A stretch of 64,000 bases of DNA from Siphonodentalium dalli (taxonomy: Eukaryota; Mollusca; Scaphopoda; Gadilida; Siphonodentaliidae), in the NCBI GenBank assembly GCA_032622095.1, contig CP136063.1:218941982-219005981 (forward strand), given 5' to 3'. A model generated the notes under the pieces. The model did not search any database. It had not been told where the DNA came from and was given only the letters and a program-made list of their open reading frames with translations. Positions 11,097 through 23,700 of this stretch are shown piece by piece (position 1 is the stretch's first letter; the number at the start of each line of letters is the position of its first letter). The translations under genes were made by a program, and so were the position numbers.

Positions 11097-11489
11097 TCGA
11101 GGTGACTAATGTGTGAACATCACCAACTTCAACTGCATGGGGAAATTCAATCTGATCCTAGGTCTCCCATAACAATTGATGCCTAATCAGAATGAGGTTC
11201 CCAGTGGGTAAATTTGGTTACGCTGGCCCGCTATGCAAATGAAGCGGCGTTGTTGTAATGCGGTAGTTATATTCCCCAGCAAATTAAATTCGGTTTCCAA
11301 AATGATGATCCAATGAAAGTCGTTGATATAACAAGTAAATAAACATCATGATGTCCAACTGTAAATTGTAGTGAATTATAAAAGGGCACATATCAACTCT
11401 ATTGGAACGTTAGTGGAGTGTTTCAATTGTTAACCCTTATTTTATACGTATAATCAACGATGAGTAGTTCCCTTATTGAATGTTCAGAT
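11097..11489. other. Non-coding; fragment of the GAATGAGGT small-element family
   Basis: AGAATGAGGTTCCCAGTGGG at about 11,189 is a diverged relative of the terminal repeat seen in R1 and at 43.4-43.8 kb. No genes seen. Confidence 0.6.
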
Positions 11490-11706
11490 AATAAAGAGGC
11501 CATTATTTTGTTGAACATATCATCTCAAAATTTCCCACTAATCAATAGGAATCAATATGCACTTGTATTCTATATGTGTCTACATAGCGTCTGCTTCTGT
11601 TTCCTGACCATACCTCCACGTGAATACTATATCATATCAATATATATTTGTTTACTTTTAAAGTAATGGGATAATCCATTTAGTAAAGAAAGGCTCCAAA
11701 ACTTAC
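11490..11706 (-). repeat. Intron-5'-end homology block, copy M
   Basis: On the minus strand it starts at the GTAAGT donor of the 11,707-11,758 exon and reads TTTACTAAATGGATTATCCC, then AAACAAATATATATTGATATG. It matches blocks at the donors of the exons ending at 17,424, 29,950 and 30,744. Homology with the 29,725-29,949 copy extends about 200 bp (CACTTGTATT, GTTTCCTGA and CCTCCA on the plus strand). Confidence 0.8.
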
Positions 11707-11758
11707 CGTCAAGTTGCGGAGCTTGGGGATCATACACACAGCTTCCTTCAATACACCA
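11707..11758 (-). CDS. Metalloprotease exon: WCIEGSCV segment
   Basis: A 52-nt exon between a CATTACAG acceptor and a GTAAGT donor, phase 0 in and 1 out. It encodes WCIEGSCVYDPQAPQLD. The W-C-x2-G-x-C-V core is the signature ending the ADAMTS cysteine-rich region, and it follows the 12,203 exon (ending SCGNHK) exactly as in that family. The next exon is uncertain; a candidate lies at 4,272-4,461. Confidence 0.9.
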
Positions 11759-14700
11759 CTGTAATGACAAAAGAATATTAAATTGTTTATATAATAGAGT
11801 TACCTAGAATCCTGTGGTAACGAACTATCGTACATGTTGTCGGAAAAAAGATTTGATATATATATATATATATATAGAGATGGTAGATTCTGTTAGCAAA
11901 CGCAACCGCGAAATTTTAAAAACGTCAAGTCAAAATTGTACTCAGCGTTTCTTGTTTGTCTAGTCTGACATGGTAACATTAATGAGTTTGAGTCTCACTT
12001 CTGTGCGAATAATGTCTGAGACATCCCTGCATGTAAGAAGACTTTTGGCAACTTTTTGGTAGAGTGTGTGAAGGCATTTGTTGTGTATCTCGTGTATTTA
12101 TCGACATATACCATACCCCATGTTATTATCCCTACGCCCACAGTATGTAGGCATAATAATGTGGAGGATCAAATGAGACTGATCGTTGACTTTAACACTA
12201 ACCTTGTGGTTTCCACACGACGTACCTCTCGCTGCTTCTATTCCACGACACCGACCGGAGTCTCCTACACTGCAATACATTTTCTGACAGAGTGCACCGC
12301 CTGTTCCAAAACCCTGTAAATTATATTAAAGTTTAACAAATAAAGACATTACCTGTTCAAAAATTATGTAAATCATATTAAAGTGAGACAAATAAAGTCT
12401 GACCACACTAAATATTAATTGGAAAATCAAACAATGGGAAAATTTCTACCTACTTGTTTTGGTCTGAAATTTCCATCAGTTGAAATATCTCGTCCTAAGT
12501 AGTTTACCACCCACCACCCATTTCCCCGAAACTACGATTGGTTAACCCGTTCTATATTAATTACTCATTAACGAGTAGTTCCATCATTATTATGCCCCCG
12601 ACTTGAAGTCGGTGGGTATATAGTCGACCCGTCCGTCCGTCCGAACATCCGTACAAACATTTTGCATTATTGTTCAGCAACCGCTGAGCAGATTTAGCTG
12701 ATATTTGGTATGGTGATAGAGCAGCATGGGGGAACAGCTACATGCATAGCGCAGGTTTCGTCCACCCATTTTCACCAGAGTTATGGCCCTTTTTTGACTT
12801 AGAAAATTCAATATTTCTCTTGTTTGTTTGGGTTTCCAGATAATAGCGTGAGCTTTGGTGGCACGATTGCAAATCCCGTAATTTTGTGGATCGGTTATAT
12901 GAAAATACATGTCAAGTGCGAAATTGGGTATGATCTGATCATTTTTGCCAGAGTTATGTCCCTTTTTTCAACTTAGAAAATTTGAATTTTTGCTTGTTTT
13001 TGGATTTCTGGATCGCTTGTTTCTGGGTTTCCGGAATTTCTAGTACGAACTTCTTTTGGAATGGTCATATAGACCTCCTCGGATATCCGCAGTTTCGTCC
13101 ATGCTTAATCCGAATTGCTACGGTCGGGGGCAAATGCCACGCGACAGCGTACCTCTTGTTATAATATAATTATGAATACATCTGAACTTGTATTCGCTTT
13201 TATTCTCAATTGTCGGCAACTTTTATCACCTGAACATCCCACCAGATGACAACAGATCATTATCGGCATGTACTATTCGAGAGCATTGAGAGGGACAAGA
13301 GAAACACCACTTGATGGATTGAGCACACTAAACTTTTTGTCATATTTCATGATCAGAAAATTGGGGATTCCTAACCACATAGCACTATTAATTGTGTTGA
13401 AATATTACATGTTGAAAGGCGACTGCATTATTCCCAAGATATATTTGTAATAAGCTGGGATTTCAACTGACTTGTGTGCCCTGTTTTATTTTCAAAAGAT
13501 TTGTTGGAAATATAATTCAAGCCACATCCAACGCTAAATTCCGATATGTAGGCTTCAAGTGAACAAATTCACGGAGTATAGTTTCATTTTTCAAATTTGT
13601 TGGAAGAGAAGTGTTACACATTACAAATTCGCTGACTGAAGTGGGAAAATGGGTGATCGAGGTACTAAAATCTTCTAAACCGAGCATTTGACATAGAAAA
13701 AAACCCGAGTCCAACAGAAAGCACTGTGGACAGGAACTTGCCGACCCTAATGTGTCTTAATATTCAAAGTTTGACACCGAAAATAGACGTACTTACTGCA
13801 GAAGCTAGAAACTTTGATATATTTTCATTCACGGAAACATGGCTCTCAAATGCAAATTTCGATAACGAATTGTTAATAACAGGATTTCATGCTCCACAAA
13901 GGAGATACCGTCCAACCTTGGGTGGTGGCATTGCTGTCTATGTAAGGGACTCGCTTTATTTCAAAAGACGTACTGTTCTTGAAATCCCTGACGTAGAGAG
14001 CGTATGGCTAGAGATTGCAACATCCACAATGAGATGTTGGCTTGGTACGTTTTATACACCACCAAATACACCCATCAGTATATGGGAAAAAAATATATAC
14101 AAATATTGACTTGGCGTTGGGCGATCGTACTAATATCCCACATGTTATAATAACTGGAGATTTTAATTCAAACCAAATACCGTTAGAAACAAAACCAATT
14201 AAATATATTTATCAGTGCTTTGGCCTACAGCAAATAATTAAACAAGCTACATATTTCACAGAAAGTTCTTCTTTTCTAATAGACTTATATTTTACAAATA
14301 CCCATGAGGTTGTTGAGTCGAATGAAATCTTAGATCCATTCTTTTCAGATTTAACTCGGTTTCATTGTCCAATCTTGCTACGTTTGAATTTGAAATTTAA
14401 AAAGCCGAGTGAAATCATGAAAAGAAGGATATGGGATTATAATCGAGCCGATTACTCCGCAATGAATAATGCCTTTAACGCGTGGGACTTTAAGAGAGAT
14501 CTCTCAGCAATTCGATCTGATGAAATAGCAGAAGCTCTAACGAAAAAGATAATTGACACGCGAACCTTTATATACCAAATAAACTCGTAATAGTTCGACA
14601 CAATGAACCTGAATGGTTAACATGTGAAATTCGCAAACTTATGAGACAAAGGAGACGTTACTACAAATTAGCAAAACAAAGAGAAACAATTGAAGCGTGG

Positions 14701-17700
14701 ACGAATTATAAAAAGAAATGAAGTTATAGCAAAAATAAGACTTTCCAAGCAAAAGTCTCTGGAGTAAACAGTCAATACTGGGTAGTTGTTTCACTGATTC
14801 CTCACTCTGGTGGAAAACATTAAACCACCTCATAAAACCCGAACCTAAACCAATACCATCCCTAAAAACTGACCAGATTATAATAACCGAAAATGAAGAA
14901 AAGGCAGACTTATTAAATAACTATTTTTGTAAAATTTCCTCCTTACCTGATGAAGATAAGTTAGAGTTACCCATCTTTGATTGGTTAACGGATAAGCGCC
15001 TGAGCGAGTGTTCGATATCACTAGTGAAACCACTAGCATTTGCTTTCAGGGTTTTCATTGAACGATCGTATTTTCCTTCAGAATGGAAAAAGGCAAACGA
15101 AATCCATATTTTCAAAAATGGAGATCCCAGTGATCCATCCAATTATCGACCAGTATCCTTACTCAGTTGTCTGTCCAAGGTCTTCGAGAAATGTCTATTC
15201 TATCATATATCAAAATACCTACGAACGAATAAGCTTTTAACCGACCTACAGTCGGGATTTACACCGAACGACAGCACAGTATTCCAATTGATCGATATTT
15301 ACCATTATATTATCTCAGCCCTTGACGATGGGAGGGAAATAAGGGGTGTATTCTGCGATATAAGCAAGGCGTTCGATACGGTTTGGCACATGGGTCTCCT
15401 CTTTAAACTTAAAAGAATGGGGATAACTGGGAAGCTTTTAAAACTACTTGAAAACTATCTTGATTGTAGAAACAAATAGTAACAATTTCTAACTTTAATT
15501 CGCCATGGAAAGACGTTACAACAGGAGTGCTTCAATGATCAATAATCGGCCCTCTCCTATTTCTCGTGTATATAAACGACATAGTCGAGGGAATTACATG
15601 TAATATAAGATTATTTGCGGATGATACATCACTTTATATTGTTATAGAAGATCCCACAATTGTTGCAGACCTACACAAAATATTCAACTGGTCAAAGACC
15701 TGGGAAGTTAATTTCAACCCATTGAAAACAGAATCCTTGCTTGTTTCGTGGAAACAAAAACCTATTGACCAATCAGTACTAAACATGTCAAACGAGAGAA
15801 TAAATGAGGTAGACACACATAAACATTTGGGTCTGACATTCAACCGACAGGGTAGATGGAAAGACCATATAGAAGATATTGAAAACCGAGCGTCCAAAAG
15901 ATTGTACATACTGAGGAAGTATAAATTTATCCTTGATAGAAGAACTCTAGAAAGAATTTACTTATCCTATATTCGTCCCGTCTTGGAATATGCTTCCTCA
16001 GTATGGGACAATTGTACAGACGAAGATGCCGATTTACTAGAAGATATTCAGTATGAAGCCGCTAGAATAGTAACCGGTGGAACAAGAAGTTGTAATAAAT
16101 GCACAGTTCTTCAAGAAGTTGGGTGGGAAAAATTATCAAAACGGAGAGAAAAGACTAAACTCGTGCTCTTTTTTAAAATGACAAAAAAAACTCACTCCCC
16201 CTTATCTATACAATGCTGTTCCGAATAAAATATCGAGTACTAGTGGATATGACACGAGATCAGATGATCTTAGAGTACCTTTCTGCAACTCAGTTACTTA
16301 TCAGAAATCATTTCTTCCACACACAATCAATCTTTGGAACGAGTTAAAACCAGAAGTGAGGAAATGTGAAACACTCTCAGACTTCAAAACATTTTTGAAT
16401 AGTGACCTCAAAGAGCGTCCTAGATACTTGAATATGTATATACGAGAGCAAGTCAGATATACCATTGCCGATTAAGACTGGAATGCAGTAATTTAAAATA
16501 TGATCTTTTCAGCAACCATCTGAGAGATAGTGCGTTATGTATTTGTGGTGCCAATGAAACATCAGAACATTTTCTTTTTTATTGTCGCAGATATTTGGTT
16601 GAAAGAGATAGGTGTTTTGGGGGATTAATAACAAGACCAGGAGTAGAAACCTTGCTACATGGAAGCCACAAACTATCATTGGAAAAGAATATAGATTTAT
16701 TTATGAGGGTCCAAAAATTCATAATTTTATCTAAACGATTTCCAAATTGAACTTTTCCTAAGTCGCTAACTTTATAAATAAATAAAACATTCTGCCTCTA
16801 TGAAACAACGTGAACGTGTGAAAATTAGACATCGAAGTAACCAATTATACAGTATAACTTAGAAAAGTGGAAAAATATCATATATTTCAGTATACATGTA
16901 TTATATTTTGCTCGTAATACTATATAAGACACAACTCTCTTGTCGTTTTGATTTCGAAACTTGAACTTTGAGCTACGATTATTAGAAAATGATGGGGTGA
17001 GGTCTGGGGTCAGGTCACATACATGTAACAATTCCGGTCATCTGATGCATGGACTGCCCAGCAGTGACTCATGGTGAGTTACTGTTTGACAGTCAATGCC
17101 CCAGATGGCTGACAAAGCCAATAAGATAGAAACATTGAACATAAAATCAAAATCTAACTGGGAAAAGAACATTATGAATAATCAATAAAGACACCACCTG
17201 TGAATGCTAAAGATGGGGACATGGCTGATATAAGCATCATGCTTTCTGCCAAATCCCATTCTCTATTAAAATTGTCTTTATGTTATATTTGTACCATTAG
17301 CTTGTTAGTTCATGTGCATGATTTAGAGAATAAAATATGTTTACACTAGATCATTCCAATATATACTTGTATAACTTTCATGGAAGAATCCATGTAGTAT
17401 ATAAATGGTTAAACAGCACACACCCGGCAAACATATGACGCCACGCCTATGGCTTGTGTGCATTGTTCTCTAGCATCATATAGCTGACCCGGCAGGTTAG
17501 CGACATGATTTTCAAATTCAGTTGGATTTCCATGTGCAGCTTTATTTCCCAGACAATAGTATGTCGTTCTGAAATTTAAAAAAACAACATAAAGGATAAC
17601 ACACAATAAACTAAGTTACAATTGAAAAGGTAAGCACAAAATAAGTTACAATATCTATTGCGTAGACCATCAGGGGTAAACACAAAATAAGTTACGATAT

Positions 17701-20700
17701 ATATTGCCAAGACCCGGGGTCAATACTATGAACAATTTTATACCTGTAAATACAAATTGTATTTATTAACTTGTAATTACAAATTTGTGTTAACTATCAC
17801 AGTGGTTTCATAGTACAGGGAAAATATAGCCGTATTATTGTAATACCTTAGACTGGGCGAGGGGTGAAACCCCTAAAATGTAGAAAAACTAACTCACCAC
17901 TCTGCTCCCATTCACCTGTTATCAGTGTTATCTGAATACCAGTTCAAATTAGACGGACGTGCATATAGAGCTAAAATAACTGACAACAATTTATATGGGA
18001 AAGTTACAATGCGTGCTATTATTTTGTGATTAGTGATATCGCCGGTACTATGAAACGATGAGCTAACAAAATCTCGCAAATTTCACAAAGATCTACTGTT
18101 TAATTATTGTAGATTGCTTACGGGCAAACAGTTACCTGTGAATGATTTACAATATATTGAATCACGGCAAGCCAAAGTTACAAAAGAATTAACCAATCAT
18201 AAGTTGAGAGGTGATCGCTTATCAGAGCTATCCAATCGGTACACGGATTGCTAAGTTGGTGACCACTTTTCTGCGCAAAGTTAACTAATAAACTGTTCAT
18301 TTGTAGAGTGTGTATGTTAGTATAAGTCAGTGTAATATCGAGTACTACAACCAATTTGGTATCATTGTGTTCACAAATTACAACCATTCAGTTTGTGAAA
18401 ACAAAATATTAATTTGATGGTATAACATTATATATATTGTGCACATCCTATGGTTTCAAACTGATCAGCTACTCTTATCGTAACACATCGAGGCAGGAAC
18501 GTGGCTCCATTTTATCAGGGGGTGCCCACCACAGTATCGAAGCAGGGACGTGCTAAGGCTCTCGGTTATAGGAGGGTGGTCATTTTATAATTTCAAACTG
18601 CTCCGATATCTTATAATATATCGAGATAGATACGTGGCTACATGGGCTCCATTTGGTTATGGGGTGTTCATCCTATAATTTCAATATCCACCCTTTGAAT
18701 AAAAAAAATGCCTATAAATTCCACATAGCGATGGAATCGTATATCAAGAGGCGAGTATTTTAATTTTTCTACGCTGATAACAAAAGTTAGTCAATATGAC
18801 TAACATATGTTAGTCAAAACGTTTTTCCCCAGGACGACTAACTTAGTTCAGCCAACATGACTGAGGCATAACATTAGTCAAAATTACTAGGGTGACGTTG
18901 TGACTCATACGATTTGGCGGCGACTCGCCCCTTCCTATTCTGAACAGCTGTAATGTACCAGGCATCGTGTTCCCAAGACCAATATCGCCATGTCCCTGTT
19001 TATGAGATATCCATTGATAAAACATTTTCATAAGGGGTGGTTGCTACATCCCTGCTAATCAGATGGTTATATGGTCCGGTTTAAGGGTGTGAAAATCGAC
19101 AATTTATGTTTGAAACCCTATATAGACCGTCTGGACAAGTTCCTTAACGTTGTAGCTTTCAATAAATTGGGTAATTTTAGTAGTTACAAGGAACACATAC
19201 TGCTACCTCACATCCAAGCTGACACCCCCTAAGGTTTGAACATTTCTAAATATAGGCCATTTCAATCCAAACTTTTGACCAAAGGAGATAAATAAACATA
19301 CACATACCCTCTAATAAATTGTTGGAAAAACAAAATAAGGGAACAAGTTAAACCTATTGTTGTTGTAAATTTCCAATTCATATTGTGTCAGGTATCAAAT
19401 TTCCAACTGTTGAACGTGTTGATAAAATGTTTGGGGCGAGGATGTTGAACGTGTTGATAAAATGTTTGGGGCGAGGAACATAACCCAACCCAATACGAAG
19501 ACCTTCTAATCACGTTCCTTAACGTTATAACTTTCAATTAACTTTCATAGTACTCGAACATTCTTTGTGATTGGGAAATATTTGTAAATACAAAGAACAC
19601 GTACTATTTGTGATTTATGTTTGTAATCGTAGGTTCCTAGTATTAGCGGAATGATAAATTGTTATTTCTTACAAACAATTGTAGATTCTTACAAAGAAAA
19701 CGCTTCATAGTATTGATAACAGGAATGGTAAACACAAAATGAGTTGCATATCAATGGCTAGACAAGAAAGAGTAAACACAAAATAATCTACCATATCAAT
19801 ATGTTTTCTTTAAGTTTTTACTGATTAAAATTAAATATATGATATATATTGTTACAACATTAGCAAACCAGATGAGCTTGCATACGCTTTTTAGTTCGCC
19901 CATGCTACCAATACCTTGCACATATCCTTCCACTCACCTGCTCTTTCATTCATCATGACATGTCTATATATATACACGCTTCGCGTATGAGTTCCGAAAA
20001 CTATGCAAGACATAGATTTAGTCAAAGAGCTAATTGTTCCGCGAGTAGAATTCACAAGTTTTGCGCACTAGAAATAAATGGAAGAGGCACCAGTTGAACC
20101 AACCCCGATCACAGGAACACTGTTAGAAGAAATACCGTCGTTTCAACGGTCTGAGACCGCGCAACATCGCTGCCAACATTTGACCGTTAAACACACGGTC
20201 AGACCGCTGCATGTTCCACGGTATAAACCCGTTTAAGTAACTGGCAGACAGTAACCAATAACTGTCAGACCGTTGTATTCTTTACGGTTCAGCACCGTTT
20301 AATTAATATCAAGACCGTAACTAATAAAGGTCAGACCAATGGTATTTTTCATGGGTCAACACCAATTTTTTGCTCTTAATTTGCTAATATACGATAGAAT
20401 TAGCCAGGTTTCCATGGTGACAATATGATTTTCCGGTAGGCATTACGATTCATATGTTTTTGAATGGTCGAAACTAGTATTATTCGTAACTGAAAAATAC
20501 ACCTTTGTTCTTATGTTATGATCATAGTTTTGATGAAATGTAAATCCTCAATGCACAAAGTGATAGACAATACTTATGAAACTTTGCAGTTTGCAGAAGT
20601 TCAAGCTTGTTATCTGCCTAATAGAATTTAATCCGGAAAAGGCTGCGCACATGTAATGTCTTCGCCGTTCACTAACTACTGTATAAATATGGCTCTAAAT

Positions 20701-23700
20701 AAAACAAATGTACTAGTAATAGCTGATAAGCCAACCCATCACAATTCAGTTATGAGTAATACTAATTTCAATCATACTAAAACATGAATCGGCATGCCCT
20801 TTTAAGCCAAAATAAGAACAAAGCTACATGTTTCACAGTTAAAACTCAAATTTAAAAGTAAAAGTAAAATTTCTTAATGGCACACTTCTTGGTAACATGT
20901 AAGGCGTGAAATTGTCCAGTCACTTGTAAACACGGTTTGTATTTTAACAGGTGAATCAGTACATCATGACAATACAGTACCAGTCAAAAGAAGTGGTAAT
21001 TTAGGCGCACCTTTATTGCGATATTGAGTGTGTTTAATTTAAAAAAAGGCGTGATTATAGCACACTACCAAAAATCTGTCGCGCTTATTATTGCAATATT
21101 GAAAGCAAAATATTTCGAAACTAAGCGTGCTAAATTTCATACAGACCCGATAGTGTTATATTTATATTAGATAAATACTGTGCATATAGTGTACATATAA
21201 TGTACATATAGCTTTTATAACTATAATTATATACATATCTAAAACATTGTCTCTATTTATACAATAAACAATATGGAAGAAGCAATAATTTGATTTAAAT
21301 GTCACAATTTTGTCGGAATATTAAAGGCACGTGCGGCCTTAATTGTCGAAAATATTCATATTTGTTCCAAACACCGTAAACAGATAAACATTAAAACGCA
21401 TACAGTTCCGTTCATATATACCATGTCCATCGCGTAAACAGCATGTTTTCATAAAGACCTACTATATTTTACCTAAGCAAGAGCCTCATTGTGTTACAGA
21501 AGACAGCACAATGCTACTGGCTAATCACACACAAATGGCATAAACGCTCTTTATTAGTTGCATATCAGGTATTCACCAACAAAGAACGCTCTTTATGTTT
21601 ACCATCATAATATAAACAAACACCAGAAAAGTAACTTTGTATGCTTTTGTTTACATAACAATGGTCAAACATATGACCATAACATACTGTTTATGCGATA
21701 TTTCTTATTTGTATACGGACAAAGTCTATCTACATTTTGATGTTCTTTCTGTTTGTGGCGGTTTTTGACGGGTGGAGATATTTTCACAGGATACCCACCG
21801 CCAAGGCCAAACGTGTCTTTAAGCGCAACAAATATTGAGATATTAAGAGAAAAATAGTGCAATAAAATCACAAGCGATATGCTTATAAGCGTTTCCACTT
21901 GCATTATTATTGCGATATTGGGCGCGAAAATAGCGCGCTTAATATACCACTTCTTTTCACTGGTACTGTATATCAATTACAGATAGTTGGGATTGGAACC
22001 TTCAAGACAACAGAAGATCACATAATAACTGTGCGAACTGACTTGGCGACAATGTTCTCTTGTAGTCGCACATTTGTCATGACATTTTAAAGCACGATGC
22101 ATCAAACTTTATACTGGTACCACAACCACTTAATATCAATATCAGTGAGTCAGCCAAAGATAGTTTGATAAGAACATCCAACCAATAGTGTACTCCCGGT
22201 AAATTGTCGTAATAACATGACAATACCATGGCGAATGATGACGATGTCTCATATCCACATGTTTCAATGAAAACTGATGAACACAGGATGAATTGGTCCG
22301 TGTTATTGTAAAGTTGGAATTGTAGATATGTGACCATCCGTCACTGCGCGGTGTCAGTTCATTGTTTACGGTGTTGTTGTTGACACTGAAGCTCTTGTGA
22401 ATTACACTGGTGCAAACAATACATGTACAAATATATCCTCTCTTGTAAATGTACATGCATGTGCTATGAAACAATCAGATTCAGAACACTGTCAACTGGA
22501 TTGTCAACATTCTAATAGTAATACCTGCTCGTTGAGTCGTTGTTGTTATTATTGTCACTATTGGTCGACATCGAAGCTTGTGTTCACTGTCAATTTCAAC
22601 ATCATCACTGAGTCGAATGAATGCAGACCCCAGATCGTGCCATGAATCGATTGGCATGAATCTCTGCTCTCTAATTTAGGGGAAATTGTCAACGATTAAG
22701 CCGATTTTCGCAGAATTGAAACTTGTCCGGTTATCAAAGGAACCTAAATCAGACCGTCTTTACAACTGTCCGCAATGGAAAAGGTAAGTTTCCCAAAAAA
22801 ACAAAATTTGCGATTAAATATGCAATGCCAAATAAAAATGGTGAAAACATTATCTTAGTTCTAAACCGGGAACAGGGAACAAAGAAAGAGGGAAGGTCTA
22901 CTCGAATCAAAACATGTAATCTGGCCGCCATCTTTCTGGTGGGATGTCCGTCTTTCACTTTCAGCCTTTTGACATTGACAACGTAAACATTGATGTGATT
23001 AACATTCTAAATAATCAGTAAAAGAAATTACTTTGACTTCAACCCGAAGAAATATTTGATTACATTACTTGTTGGTTTCATGGTGGTATGTAATTATATG
23101 AAATAATGTCTTAAGTTCGCAATATTTTGTGGTTAATTTTAATATTAAACGAAAAATTGACAACTCGAATTTGACAGCTTCGGGTTCAACTTCAACGAAG
23201 TTGACATTCACTGTTTATTTGAATCAGATTCATCAATCACTGCCTTTTTCAAACTATTTTTCAAGACTTGGTTCGTGTCAGTTAAATACTGAACTAATTA
23301 TGGAAAAATAATAATATATATATAGACAGAACACAACGCGCATCTTAATCGAGAATCTTTTATCGAATGAGTTGCGGATGGCACAAGGATATATTTCGCG
23401 AGAGCGTAGCGAGAGCGAAATATAACTTTGCGCCGTCCGCAACGAGTTCGATAAAAGATTCGAGATTGTGATGCAAATTGTGTTCTGTATTTATTCTACA
23501 CCGTTCAGTCAGATAAGTTCAATCCATGAATGTCACCTCCATTGTTACTACAGCTACCTTTATTGTGATTTAAGTCTGACAAATAACCAGTAAATATGGA
23601 GGGAATCACCGGAAGCGGATGATCGACGTAATGTACGTCATCTTTCTTGGCGACAACGTCAACAAAAATAGTTCCGGCTTGTATTCCACTAGGGGTATAC

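Larger units (their letters stand above)
13726..16795 (+). mobile_element. LINE-D, non-LTR retrotransposon (CR1/Jockey group), heavily frameshifted
   Basis: Endonuclease, reverse transcriptase and C-terminal zinc-like region are all present in order on the plus strand, spread over at least five frame changes. The start is near 13,726. The coding end is near 16,749, followed by an A-rich tail with AAATAAATAAAA at about 16,777. It is a different family from LINE-A and LINE-B and is antisense to the metalloprotease gene, in the intron between the 17,424 and 12,313 exons. Confidence 0.9.

Noticed and set aside
22077-22474. Minus frames of 86 and 110 codons as metalloprotease exons
   Set aside because: No HD, Met-turn or Cys pattern, and the 28,612-to-17,568 junction already joins in phase without them.
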